Below, piece after piece: positions 29,890 through 41,410 of a stretch of DNA of 64,000 bases. The first letter of the stretch is position 1. Each line of letters opens with the position of its first letter. This stretch comes from Undaria pinnatifida (taxonomy: Eukaryota > Sar > Phaeophyceae > Laminariales > Alariaceae), in the NCBI GenBank assembly GCA_012845835.1, contig JABAKD010000013.1:2770415-2834414 (forward strand), in the 5' to 3' direction. Position numbers and translations under genes: made by a program. Under the pieces are notes generated by a model that made no database searches, was not told the origin of the DNA, and saw only the letters and a list, made by a program, of their open reading frames with translations.

Positions 29890-30900
29890 AACGACTGCAG
29901 GAGGGGTATGCGATTCTCGGAACTGGAGGTCTCGGCCAAATACCTTCGTTCGAGCGACATCTTCGGGGGGCGGCTCCACCGCCCCTCACCCTGCCGTATC
30001 CGTTGCGCACACCGACCTGTACGTGGATATACACTGAGCGAGAAAAGCGAGAAGTGCGTTTTTTTGTGTTTTGGGCGGTATACGCCCGTGTTATTCTTGG
30101 ATCTTGGCATTAGTAGAGCTTGAACGAATAAATAAGGAACAACATTTCCAAGTTGGCGTCATTTTTAAATTGGCATCTAAATTGCTTTCCGACGATGATT
30201 TTTTCTTGGCCGCTTCCAAGCGCTTGCACTATCGCAGCTACTACTGCTGTGTGTCGGTTCCTTTCGGCTCAGTGGGTATAGTGCTATATAACCAACGAAG
30301 TATGTGTCGTGAGTACGATTCTCACCCAGATCATATTTGGTATTCAGGAGCGTGCGCGCTGGAGACGTTACGAATGGTATTGATCGTCTTTAGTGTTCTC
30401 CTGAATACTACTAACTGTAGTACGTGGAGAGAGGATAGCTCCGGAGATCGCTCTTACCAAGTAAGTGAGAATAAATAAAGGAACGCGAAAACATGTTTGG
30501 TTGTTTTTTTGCATGACTCACTCACTGTTAGTGTTACTGAGTCAAGTGACAGTGGGTAGTGCTATGTGTCATGAATGCAATTCTCACCGACGTCATATTT
30601 GTCTTTTTCAAGCGTCCACGCTGACGACATTATGAATGTTTTTTTGGTAGTTCAAAGCATGTATATGTAGTAGCACTACCCGCTGAGCTACTGAGTCAAG
30701 TGATGAAGTATGGCTCAGTGGGCAGTGCTGTAGCATTTTTCAGTCAAATCACTTTGTTCGATGGCCACCGTCCAAGCGAGAAGCGTGCAAAATTTGGTGG
30801 TTTGAACAGTACTCGCCAGTTATTGTTCGGATCTTGATGTATGGAGAGGTTGATAAAATAAAACTTGGCAAGACATTACTTCCAAATTGGCGTCATATTA
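29890..30900 (+). repeat. Large dispersed repeat, copy 1 (second at 32630)
   Basis: Order of modules: 'TATGCGATTCTCGGAACT', core 'TTCGGGGGGCGGCTCC', 'GGGCGGTATACGCCC', 'TCGGCTCAGTGGGTATAGTG', 'GAGAGGATAGCTCCGGAG', a second tRNA-like 'GGCTCAGTGGGCAGTGC', 'GGATCTTGATGTATGGAG'. The same order is found at 32630-33580. Two of the modules look like tRNA A-box regions, so the unit may be a chain of SINE-like pieces. Confidence 0.75.
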
Positions 30901-31471
30901 TTTCTCAAAACAAATCACAATGTTGCTGTGAAAAAATCCCAATGGTACTGCGGTTGGGATCATAGTAGTAGTGCATTTGTTCATTGAATTTCGGTAGGTA
31001 CACGTACATACATACATGGATATAGACGTGGCAAGCGCACGCATGACTAAACGAGGAGGAGGTAGTAGCGATTACGATTACTGCGCCAATAAAAGCCAAA
31101 CAGCAGCATTGCGAGTGGTTGCGTCCCCGGGGCCTGGAGGGTTGTATTATACGAGTTCCTCATGTTGTTGTTAAGCTGCGCCACGCGAAGGTGGTGGTAA
31201 GTAGACAGTTTAAACGGAAGAAACCAGTGGTGGCATGCATTCGTCCCCGTATCTCATTGTTTAGTGTTTTTTTTTCACCGGGAAGACTCTTTGGAGAAAT
31301 ATGTGTGAATGGCGTGCTTTGTTGTTGCTGAGGTCCCTGACCCCGTTGCTGTGGTCGTTTGCCGGTCAAGTGCAAGCGGTCGTGTTGGTACGTAACTGAC
31401 CAATAAGTTTGTGTTGCTTCGTACTTGACGTGCTCCTTGCATGCTGATTTTTTATTGATAATCTATTCTAG

Positions 31472-31785
31472 TTTTTTTTTTTTCCTCGTTTTGGCACACT
31501 TCTACTTTCCTTCTGCTGGACATACAAGCCGTGGTCACAGGTGTCATTCTTCCCGCCCCCCCCCGGTTAATGTCTTCATTTTTTTGGCGCATAGGGTTCA
31601 GTACCCACTGATCGTCGATTTTTCATCGAGTGTTACTAGTTCACGCTCTCGAGCTTTCCGCAAGGCAATTAGTGCACAAGGCGAAAATTTATACGAGTAC
31701 GCACTTGGAGGGATTCGAACTCACGAATCAGACCTATAATACCAGGCTCTCGAGTATATAAACTGATACGCCATCGGGGCAGTGA
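31472..31785 (-). mobile_element. tRNA-derived SINE with poly(A) tail, copy 2
   Basis: Reverse-complement homologue of 15295-15613 over the whole length: poly(T) at 31472-31483, 'CACACTTCTACTTTCC', 'GCCGTGGTCAC', 'CGATTTTTCATCGAGTG', then the tRNA head with 'GGGATTCGAACTC' (B-box complement) and 'CGCCATCGGGGC'. Confidence 0.8.
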
Positions 31786-31797
31786 GTGATATAGAGC

Positions 31798-31850
31798 CGG
31801 TCGCCCCGGTGGTCTAGTGGAGTTTCACTCGAATACTACTACTATTTATA
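31798..31850 (+). mobile_element. Truncated SINE head facing copy 2
   Basis: CGGTCGCCCCGGTGGTCTAG repeats the head of the SINE in plus orientation about 13 bases from the head of copy 2, so the two are head to head. After about 40 bases similarity stops. Confidence 0.6.
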
Positions 31851-32629
31851 CTAGCGTTGGTCCTTGAGTTAAAAAACCACCGTTGTGAGCTTTTGTTGGC
31901 TATATTAATCTGCAGAATTAATTGGAAAAACAGGATCAAATAACTGCTGAAATTGCCTAGCAGCGTGGGCAGGTACAAATCGACGCTAATCGACGAGGGA
32001 AGAAAATGTTGAACTCTTCTCGCGATATAAATTATGGCAGCTACCGTAATGGGAAGGGGGGAGGGGAGCCCGCTAGATCACCCCGAATCTAAGTTGTACT
32101 GCTGGGAGGGCGAGAGTGGTGCGAGCATCACAATATTAGAATGGGAAAAAGAAAATAAGTGAAGTGTATTACTGCTGCTGCTGTCATAATACGATACCCA
32201 AGCAAGTTGCACCGATCGACTTGATCTGCCGTATTATGTAATTGGTCCATGTGCAAATTCTCTAATCACACGCAGCGGAAATGGTCAGTCACCTTACTGG
32301 CCCCGCATGCTTGATTTGAGTAAACATATCATAATAACCGTCTCGTTGCCAGATTGAAGGGTCAGTCGGCGTGCGCTCCGATTTATCCGATCGAAATCTG
32401 ATGAATGAAGCTCGGAATCGGATTCAATAAAAAACGGTAGCTATTAATAGTAGTACATTTATTTGTTATGATTTTTAGACTATATCGAAAGTCTTGGCAT
32501 TATTACCTTACAAAATGTACGCGCAGACAATGAGTGTGTGTGATGACTATTTTTTACTCTACCAAGTATTGAATCGAACAATTCGAACTGCTACCCTGCC
32601 CTACCCATGCGGAGCCCTTGTATTGTATA

Positions 32630-33580
32630 TAATCATTGTCTTTTTCGGGGATTCGGTCAGGTTTTTTTTTCGTCCCGGCCTCAGTATACGATTCTCGGAA
32701 CTAGAATTCTCGGTCAAATAGCTTCGTTCAAGCGCCGTCTTCGGGGGGCGGCTCCAACGTCCTTGGCTCTGCCGTACCCGTTCCACACCTCGACGTGAAC
32801 ACGGATAGACGCTGAGCGACACAATTGTCAAGCGAGAAGTGCGTATTTCTTTGTATTTTGGGCGGTATACGCCCGAGCTATTCGTGGATCTTGGCATAGG
32901 TAGAGCTTGAACGGAAAAATAAGGGACAACATTTCCAAATTTGCGTCATTTCCAAATTGGCATCTAAATTACTTCCCAACGATGCTTTTATCATAGCTGC
33001 CTCCAAGCGCTTGCCCTATCGTAGCTACAACTACTGTTGTGAGTCGTTTCCTTTCGGCTCAGTGGGTATAGTGCTATATAACCAAGGAAAGGATGTGTAG
33101 TGAGTACGATTCTCACCCAGATAATATTTGATTTGGTATTCAGAAGCGTGCGCGCTGGAGACGTTATGAATGGTTATGATAGTTGTTAGTGTTCCACTGA
33201 GTACTACCAACTATATATGGCACGTGGAGAGAGGATAGCTCCGGAGATCGCTCTTACGAAGTCGGTGATGATTAATTAACGAACTCGAGAACATATTTGG
33301 TTGTTTTTTTGCATTAATATCCTAACAAATATATGTAGTAACACTACCCCCCAAGCTACTGAGTGAATTGACTAAGTGTAGCTCAGTTGGCAGAGCTGTA
33401 GTATTTCCCGGTCAAACCACTTTGTTTGAAGGCCGCCGTCCAAGCGAGAAGCGCACAAAAGATTGTATTTTGAACGGTACTCTCCAGTTGTTGTTCGGAT
33501 CTTGATGTATGGAGAGGCTGATAAAAATACAACTTGGCAAGACACATTTCCAAATTGGCAGCGTATTTTGTGCCAGAATT
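32630..33580 (+). repeat. Large dispersed repeat, copy 2
   Basis: Homologous to 29890-30900 module by module, including 'TACGATTCTCGGAACT', 'GGGCGGTATACGCCC', 'GGATAGCTCCGGAGATC' and 'GTAGCTCAGTTGGCAGAGC'. Confidence 0.75.
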
Positions 33581-33597
33581 CAAATATGAGCATTTAC

Positions 33598-33640
33598 CCG
33601 GAATTCGTCGAACTCACAGCTGACGTCCAGAAAATGTTTT
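33598..33640 (+). repeat. Short dispersed repeat F
   Basis: 'AATTCGTCGAACTCACAGC' here recurs as 'AATTCGTCGAACTCGCGGC' at 37760 and as 'AATTTGTCGAACTCACACC' at 38278. At the last site part of it is doubled ('GAACTCACACCT' twice). Confidence 0.65.
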
Positions 33641-33864
33641 GATAAAGTAAGTGTTAAAAGTGACAGCGTATCAATTTGGAACCGTGGGTTCGTGTCCCCA
33701 CATAGTCTTTTTTTGGGGGGGGGGGAGTAGCCGACTTTTATTCTCGAATGCTGTATTAATATCAACATATATATATATTAGATAACTGGTATAACACATA
33801 ACCAAACATTGATAATATACTCGTATAAGGGAGACGGTGAGAAGCACTGAGAATAACGCCACAG

Positions 33865-33960
33865 AGTCACTGTGATTTTGTGGTCTACTATTAATAGTAG
33901 ATAGACTGTCCGATTATGAGCCAGTTGTTCGTTGGTTCGAATCCGGGTGTCATTGGAAGG
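33865..33960 (+). repeat. tRNA-like SINE segment with palindrome in the A box
   Basis: Homologous to 34110-34195 and to 27740-27825. Its B box is the best of the set, 'GGTTCGAATCC'. The A box is interrupted: where the sister copy has TGGTCTAGTAGATAG, this copy has an extra 11-12 bases forming the palindrome CTACTATTAATAGTAG. Confidence 0.7.
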
Positions 33961-34109
33961 AAAAAAGATGATACTCGGAAAAAAAAAAACATTTATTCGG
34001 CCGTCCGGTGAGGCGAATGTCTTAAAGTTAGGGTGGAAAATGAAGGCCTCACAAAAAAGCGGCGATAGTGTACTCATAATAACAGGAGACTGTGAAGAGC
34101 GATGAGGAG

Positions 34110-34195
34110 AACACTGCCGTGACTTCGTGGTCTAGTAGATAGACTGTACGCTTATGGGCCTGGGCTTCTTTGATTCAAATCCAGGTCTCATCGGA
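34110..34195 (+). repeat. tRNA-like SINE segment
   Basis: 'TGACTTCGTGGTCTAGTAG' with a diverged B box 'GATTCAAATCC'. It is the sister of 33865-33960. Confidence 0.65.
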
Positions 34196-34579
34196 AGAAA
34201 ATAAAAATGATCCTCATGAAAAAGCATTGATTTATCTAGCCGTTTATATCACAAAGTTAGCACGGAAATGATGGCTTCACAGCGCCTGTGAGGAGATCGA
34301 AATGTCTTGAAGTGTGTAGGAAACCGAACATAATGGAGACCTCTCAGAGCCTTCGAAGTTCGTACGTAATAATAGTTGCATAGAGGCCCAGACGAGAACG
34401 GGAGCGCGACCCGCACGATGCGCCGGATGGGCTGCGTGATAGGAGCAACAGCAATCACCTGCCACACAGAGACAGATAGTGTGGATGGTATGATACGACC
34501 AACAGAAACTAACTGGAGGCCTCTCATTCCAGCCCTAAATCTGAAGTAATGCCAGCATACAGAGCTACAGTGAGTGGCA

Positions 34580-34840
34580 GTATGACCCGGACTGATTCCA
34601 CGATGATAGCCCCCCCCACAAATAAATCCAGCGAATTTCGTTAAATAACGTTTCGTGACTGCTCGATATGAGGACGGGTGCTGCTCTAAAAAAAATGTCT
34701 TCACATATTCATATCCCGGCCTGATTCTACCATAGCCCCTCCACAGAGCCAGTAAGGTTTCGTTAAGGAACGTTTCTTGGCTGCTCGGAACGAGGAAGGA
34801 TGCTCTGAAACAAATGTCTTCCCACACATATATATGTTGA
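34580..34840 (-). repeat. Tandem pair of about 130 bp units (third copy near 58665)
   Basis: Both units contain 'CTGATTC(C/T)AC', a C-rich spot, 'TTTCGTTAA', 'ACGTTTC', 'GCTGCTC' and 'AAAATGTCTTC' or 'CAAATGTCTTCC' in order. A diverged third copy is at 58665-58775. The long minus-strand open frame 34249-34827 simply reads through the two units. Confidence 0.75.
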
Positions 34841-35134
34841 TCTTTAGGTGACGATGTGTAGCGTGTGTCAGCCCGTAGCTGGTATACGCTTGCGTAGACT
34901 TGCTTGCGGATGACCCTATCAAGACACGGCCTGTATAAGTTTTAGAGACTAACGTAGACTCACGGTGAAGTGTGTCTGTAGAACAGCTTCAAAGAAGAGA
35001 GTATAAGAAGTTGTACGGCGACCCCAAGCCGATATGTTGATTGATTGAATAAATTGCTCAGCTGATGAGAGCTGATGGTGAGCAAAGTGGAGTGACCAAG
35101 GTGGGTCTGACCATCCCCTGATCGAGACGGCACA

Positions 35135-36190
35135 ATGCCCATGTTTCGGACAGATGTACTCTTAGCCGCCGACCAGCAAAAGAGCGCAAAAGACATTGTT
35201 CGCGCATACCACGCTGTCACCGTTTCTCGTGTTAACCGCAAAACTTCCGCCCTCGCCAACGCGCTGCGTCCAGCACCTAACTTCGCTACGGGGCGTTGGG
35301 CATGGTTGTACAATTTTGCCTCTACCACCCGCCAGGGTGTGAATTCGAACACCGACGCCAAGGTATTCAAGGCCAAACTCCAGTTAAACTGGACGGGCCC
35401 GTACAAGATCCTGGCAGTCGGTCCTTGCTCCGTCGCCGAGACCCCTGACAGTTCGCCGCTCGGGAGCAACCTTCTCTATTAGGATCTATCTTCCGACCTG
35501 CCCGGTGCGGACGCTAGTCGGCGTGTGGCCATCGAGCGCAGCAAACCCTGCTTCAACCCCCACGACATCGGGGACATGCCCAAATACCTATCGGCGGGGC
35601 TGACGCAGTACGTGCTCTACAATTTTTCTAAGAAGTCCCCGCCATACGACGTCTCTCAAGGCCACGTTTCGACTTCCCTCCAACCGCTGGAGGTGGAGCA
35701 GATTGGTCATCAGTCGGTACGGGGGCGAGGTGGCGTCATCGCGGTGCTATACAGGACGCGTTGGTCGGGATTCTCCGAACCTTCCTGGGAGCGGGAAATA
35801 TATCTCCACCTTTCCCGCTGCCACATCATGCGTTATTGGGCCGGAACCCCGGATCAGCACCTCCAAACAACCGCCTCTACCGATGAATGCGGATCGGGCG
35901 GCACAACGCGAGCTCTCCCGCAACAAAGGGGAATGTTTCCTAGCGCCGGGCTATGCCTGTGTTCCCCGCGCCCATTGGCTCCGTCGCTACCACGACACGG
36001 TACTTCCTAGGGGAGCCCACGTTCGGTACAAGGTAGACGGTCGGTTGTGGTAGCTTGGAAAAATCAGCGCGAGCACTACCGAGGACAAGGCATACCTGGC
36101 CCGCTTTCTCGATGACCCGGGACCGATTAAACTATCTCTCCCCCCGGCGCGCTACACGACCTCGACAGGAGCCGTACGAGGCTCTTAGTG
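35135..36190 (+). pseudogene. Ty3/gypsy polyprotein C-terminus remnant (integrase end and chromodomain)
   Basis: Plus-strand reading begins 'MFRTDVLLAADQQKSAKD' and carries the integrase C-terminal pattern 'GRWAWLYNF' and 'KLQLNWTGPYKILAVG', then a stop at 35480-35482. The same frame resumes at 35483 and holds a chromodomain-like segment, 'VLYRTRWSGFSEPSWERE' and 'HIMRYWAGTPDQH' (about 35750-35860). The frame then shifts and the tail ('PGYACVPRAHWLRRYHD') continues in another frame to a TAG at 36051, after which 'ARFLDDPGPIKL' is still readable. Ty3/gypsy chromoviruses use such chromodomains to target chromatin. Reverse transcriptase, RNase H and the integrase catalytic core are absent, so only a broken 3' end remains. 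Confidence 0.8.
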
Positions 36191-36239
36191 CCTGCAAGTT
36201 CACGTCGCCAGTGGGTTTTCTTGGGGATCCAACGTAGCG

Positions 36240-37750
36240 TCGACGAATCTCCAGCCGCGGCCGTGGCCAGTTGACTTGCAAGCTGCAAGCCGTCACTGCT
36301 CCACGATAGTTCTATATTTTTTGGGGTTATGACGTGTGTGTCTTTGCCTTTGGGTTGTTCGTAGTGTCCTGAGAATCTTCGTCGGGTTTTGGGGCGGTTC
36401 TTTCATTTTATATTTCTTCTTGTCCTGCCGAACCCCCGCTCAGTGCCGGGCCAGGGTTCGGTTAAAACGCCGCTGTTTGAGGCGCAGGGCTGTCGCATTT
36501 TCGTCGTTGTTCAATTTCACCCTGCCGACGCCCTACCCAGTCCAGCCGAAGGGCGACAAGGGTACCCTGTTCGCGCGCAACGTGGTACAGAGCTATGTAC
36601 GGGTCTGTGTGCCATTTATTTTTTTGTGCGTTGTATTTGTTCTATTTTGTTTTCTCGGCTAAAAACTTCCCCCCCTCGCGGGGTTGTAGGTGTTGCCACC
36701 TTCCATCCCGGGTATTTGTCGTTTCCTCGTCTAACCCACCGCTATGCCGATGGCCCGAGGGAAGTTTTTCGCATGACTTCTCCCTTGTGTTACCGCCTGT
36801 GTTCAACTCCATATAGACGAGGGCTCGCCTCGCCATAGCACCTTTCCTGTGGTTGGTTTGCCGTAGAACCTTTTCTGCCCTCCCCGTGACACCGGCGGTA
36901 TGCGGCAGGTTCTCGAGCCTTTGCTGCCCCCCCCCGCCGCCACACCGGCGGTACACGGCAGGGTGGCTTTTGCCTTGTTGTAGGGTCTGCGTTTCCTTCA
37001 ACTGCGTTTCCTTCAACTGCTTCTCTTGGCGTGTTCCTGGCTCGATGGCCAGACCGCTAGAGGTGTGAGAGTGGGTTTTGAAGAGTCGTATCTTCGACTC
37101 ATGGCCTAGTTCGTAGAACCGGAGTTTCCCCGAATCTCCCATATTTCTGCAGATGAAGCTCATCAGGGTGGGCTAGTGTTAAGATACGGCGTCAAAGGGC
37201 CTGTCGTTATCCGTATTTGATATTACGTGGATGGGTTTCGTATGATAAGGTTTTCGTGTTACATTCGGGATAGTCAGGCAATAGATCGGAGGCACGTGCC
37301 TCCGATCTCAGAAGCCATCCGGAGCTCTGGTGGAATCGAATAAAGCTACGACTACGAAGGCTAAGAAAGGGAGTACGCTTCGAGGTCCTGCTCAATTGGC
37401 AGACCTGCAGGGAGCACTCTGTGTCCCCACTCGATACCTATATATTGTTGTCTGATCTACCAACAGCAACGCTTCCTGAGGTTTTGCTTCTGGTCTACCG
37501 TACCTATGGCAACGTTTCCTGATGTTTGCTTCTGGGGGCTTAGCTACGTCAACGTCCCGACAGCCAACCCACCCCAAATCACACTCCATGAATTTTGCTA
37601 GGCGTACGTTATTCCGCCGCATTATTTTATTACACCGCATTGCTCGTACGCACTACATGTACCAGCTTTTGGATATAATTAACCAGTAAACTGCTGTGCA
37701 TAATATATCCAAGTTATTACTACTGAGACTTCTGCGTGCTAAATGAGTAT
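36240..37750. other. Region after the Ty3/gypsy remnant, possible LTR traces
   Basis: Pyrimidine-rich DNA with no protein sense. A 20-22 base direct repeat around 'CACCGGCGGTATGCGGCAGG' occurs at about 36889 and 36942, and 'CGTTTCCTTCAACTG' is duplicated at 36988-37019. It may include part of the element's 3' LTR; no second LTR is in the window to prove it. Confidence 0.4.
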
Positions 37751-38685
37751 TGATCTGAAATTCGTCGAACTCGCGGCTGACGTCCTTGAAATATTTTTTA
37801 TAAAATACTACATGGATAAACGACATCTAACAGACCTATATTATAACTGTCTGTTGTACGAACAACTCGCAATGTATACCAGACGACTTTTAAGTTTTAT
37901 CAAGTAACGATATGATGGGTACTGACAAGGAGTATCTCTAATAATATGTATACTAGGGGGGCTTCGCCGCGGCGGGCTGCCGCTCGCCTTGGCTCCGCGC
38001 AAACCCGGGTTTTTGTTAGGACGCATGGATTATATTATGAGTAGATGATTACAGGAAAATCGAGGTTGTACATGCGATAGCACTGCCAAGGGGTACGTCC
38101 ACATAAATCGTGTTTAAAAAAAGAATAAGCATTGGAAGCAGGTGCAACAAAGCCACGGCAACAAATGGCGTCTCCGGAGCACGATGGCGAACAACAGCAG
38201 CTAGCAGCAACAGCAAATTTCAAGAACAGCAAAAAAGGCGGCGATTGTTATCACAACGATTATTGTTATCAACCCTAAATTTGTCGAACTCACACCTGAA
38301 CTCACACCTGATGTTGTTATAATATATTGTTATCATATTTATGCGTCCGACAAATGCTTTCAATTCGCCTTGAGCCGATGCGTAAAGAAAAAATGTATGA
38401 GGGGGAAAACAAATAAAAAGTAAAAGAGGATCGGATAATGTACACACCAAGGGTCGGAACCAAAGGGAAGAAAACAAATAATTTAATAAGAAAAAGAGTG
38501 AACTCACCGCGACCCGCGGCTAACGATTAACAATCGTTCGGGGTTACCCTTCAAGCTACTGCTGTACTTTTACTGCTGGGACAATATTTCGTGTGAACAT
38601 TCTTTTACGAACGACTGCGCACTTACTTGGCATTACGCAACAGGATTTTTTCAAAAAACAAGATTGTGTAGGACCTGTCACGACA

Positions 38686-40150
38686 CGAAGCGAGAAAGGT
38701 CGAGGCCACCCGTGGCAGAGGCGGGAGGGGTGATCAAGGTAGTGTACGTCAATGAAACAGCGTGCCGAGAAGTGTACCTCAGCTCGTCTTATCTCAAAGG
38801 CGCTTGAAACCTGTTCTAAATCGGGGCTCGCAATCGCTGCGACGACAGAGTCTACATATGTATTCACGTATCTATTATACGTGTATTTTCAACATCATCA
38901 AGTAGCAGCTGCGGCAGTTCAACGATACACGCGAGCCGTAGAATAGCAGAATGCATGCATATAGTAACAGCAGCAGCAACGACGCAGAACTCTTGTGTGC
39001 GTGTAAACTCGACCACAAACAGCATGCAGCAGCGCGGCAGCACCAGCCGTACGACAAACAGCACGCGGTAGTCACTGTAATATGCTTAAATGTAACAGTA
39101 TGCTTTCACTTTGGGCCGGTACCCGGTACGTATCATACAGCATACACACAGTGTAACAACCGCTAGCAACAGCAACGCCGCACAACGCACAACACTTATG
39201 TGCGTTTAAATTCAACTAAAGCATGCTGCAGCAGCGGCAGCACCAGCATAGTACGACAAACAGCAAGCAGTACCCGTCTGAATTGTACGTATACATGATA
39301 ATATGTTTGTCTTATTTTGGTCGGTATCCGGCACATGGAGAAAAAAAAGGAAGGGAAGCAACACAAACAGAACAAAAATTAGAGTAACACAAAATTGCAA
39401 GGAAAAATATAAAAAACGTCGAGACTCGCACACAAACAGGAGAAAAAAAAAAACACTTCAGAAAAAGAAAAAAACGAAATGCGATGACATGGCAAGGCTC
39501 GAGAACGCGACTGGTGAATACTAACAATGAGGATCTGACATATGTTCACTTTGAGTCGGTATGGTGAACGCAAATAATGAGGGTCTACCATGTGTCCCGT
39601 TTGGGCCGGTATCCGGTACATACATGGAAAAAATAAGGGAAGCTTGGGCAACCCAAACACACACGAGAAATGGTTACGGAAAATCGCAAGGAAATAAATG
39701 AAAATAAAAACTCGAGACTCGAACTTAAACGGGGAACGCAAACGAGAGAAAAAAAACTCAAACAGAAAGAAAAAGCGAAAATTAAAGACGGCAAGGCTCA
39801 AACTCGCGAGTGGTCCACACAATCATCAAAGATCTAACCGCCACACTACTACTCTATTGTAACTGCTTTTTTGTTCTGGGGGAAACTAGGGTTTCTGTAC
39901 GTTCGGCCCCACATTTGACATTCCGGAACGGAGATTTGCAAATAAACGATGTTTGCGTAGGCCACCACGACACGAAGCGAGCACAACCGACGCCGACCCC
40001 AACAGGCCCGGGATAGTCGAGCAAGCTGAGAAACCTCCACAAAACAGCACGGCGAGAGGCCTACCTCAACTCAACTTATCTCGAAGACAACTCAAAACCT
40101 GGTCTAAATCGGAGCCTTCGGTCACTCTCGTGCCAGGGTCAATATATTCA
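38686..40150 (+). repeat. Multi-unit repeat array
   Basis: Three layers: (1) 38686-38840 and 39967-40115 share 'CACGACACGAAGCGAG', 'CTTATCTC' and 'CTAAATCGG'; (2) 38960-39130 and 39165-39330 share 'TGTGCG', 'CAGCATGCAGCAGCG'-type DNA, 'GGCAGCACCAGC' and 'GTACGACAAACAGCA'; (3) 39318-39535 and 39598-39830 share 'GGTATCCGGCACATGG' or variant, an A-rich block and 'GGCAAGGCTC'. The order suggests a larger unit that was duplicated and partly rearranged. Confidence 0.7.
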
Positions 40151-40195
40151 TACATATATGTTCCTGTTCTTGTTTGAAAGGGACGGTCGAACGAT

Positions 40196-40316
40196 GACGT
40201 CGGGTGCCAAAGGGCACTGTATTTGTGGAGATACGGGCGGGCGCTGGTTTCAAAACCGACGATTTCTTTCAAGAAAAGTTGGGGGAGAGAGCTGCCGTAG
40301 AACCACCCCCCTGGGA
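40196..40316 (+). repeat. Dispersed repeat D, copy 1 (second at 58824)
   Basis: 'GACGTCGGGTGCC', 'AGATACGGGCGGGCGCTGG', 'CAAAACCGACGATTTCTTTC' and 'AGAGCTGCCGTAGAAC' correspond in order to 58824-58945. The frame across it is open in both copies ('AGAGFKTDDFFQEKL' here, 'SGAGFKTGDSFKETL' there), so it may be a shred of a coding element. Confidence 0.65.
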
Positions 40317-40750
40317 AAAAAACGTCATGGCCGAGGAACAAAATTTAGTAATTCGAAGACACAAGTTTGTTACGACTGTTATTTGGAGCACACTGGCTGG
40401 TCTCTCCGTTGCGGGGACCCGCCCGTCAGCCAAAACGGCAACTTTTGTGGCCACACAATGTCACCCGTGTGTTGTGAAATGCGCCGGCAAACCAGTCGAC
40501 AGCACAAAAAATGCAGCTTTCAGGCACGACGCGCAGGTCATTAAAGTACTTACTTGTACTTGTTCTAGATCCACTAGAAACTGTCACCACCGCGTTCACA
40601 GCTTTCACATGTTTGAGCGATTACGTTTGTACGCAGTTATCCCCTTCTCGCGGCATGGTTCCGCTACCTAAGCCCAAGACTACCTCCTGCAAGACCCTAC
40701 TCCGAACCCAAAGGCGCCCTCACACGCAAGGCGTCTATCCACCGAGCCTT

Positions 40751-41003
40751 CCTACGTGAGGGGTGCAATAGAACATTAAGAGCTCCTCACACGAGGAGCT
40801 CAACAACACCCCACCCGAAACATGACTTCCAAGATATTGTTTCGCGCAATTTCCCGACCAACAGTTCTGTGCGCCAGTCTCTACAACACACATAGTGTTG
40901 CAAAAGCCTCGCACTAACCGATAGGTCCACGCTTGAGTAGTTCAACCGAACCGGTACACTACAGGTTGAACCGACGACTGCAACCCCTACCGTGGGATGA
41001 CTC
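40751..41003 (-). mobile_element. MITE-like family B, copy 1
   Basis: Ends resemble each other in inverted form: CCTACGTGAGGGGTGCA on the left and 'CTGCAACCCCTACCGTGG' on the right. Inside is the hairpin GAGCTCCTC-ACAC-GAGGAGCTC (40780-40801). Other copies are at 43093, 47226, 50344 and about 56462. Confidence 0.65.
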
Positions 41004-41320
41004 TGCCCTGGAAACACGACCATCGGCCCTTGCACCGTTGCCGTGCTTGGGAAATCAGCCGGGCGGTTGTTACGCTGGCTTGAGGTGCCTTCGCCCCACG
41101 AAAACCTGGGGCAACACTGGCAAGTTGTGGAGATCTAAGATGCACTACACGAGTCGATCCTCAAGCCCGTGCGCAACAAGAACCACGGTGGAAACGCTTA
41201 GAAATGCAAACACGTGGCCGATTCTAAGTTTACGACAAAGCCGGTGGGCGATGCGTTTGTTCCAAATATAAATTATGAAATGATGGTTGTGCTCGAAACG
41301 CGCGTCTTGCATGCACGCAC

Positions 41321-41410
41321 CATTTTGCCGCACATTGTAGATAAAGTCGATCTCCTTCGCCACGGTGGCGTTGTTTATGGTGAACAAGCCGCGTGCTGCC
41401 TCAGCCACGT
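41321..41410 (-). CDS. Exon of an unrecognised minus-strand gene (downstream of 43615)
   Basis: Acceptor GGATCAG|ACG and donor AATG|GTGCGT, phase 1 to 1. Encodes 'VAEAARGLFTINNATV' and 'AKEIDFIYNVRQN'. Its entry phase matches the exit of the exon at 43615-43703. The family is not recognised. An in-frame stop ends the gene to its right (45125), so this is either a separate gene or an alternative 3' extension. Confidence 0.5.

Noticed and set aside
27259-34195. tRNA genes in the tRNA-like segments
   Set aside because: A and B boxes are recognisable but stems do not pair into a cloverleaf, and copies are embedded in repeat units.
34249-34827. 192-codon minus-strand frame with an internal repeat
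   Set aside because: It is explained by the tandem 130 bp repeat C; no homology and no splice sites.
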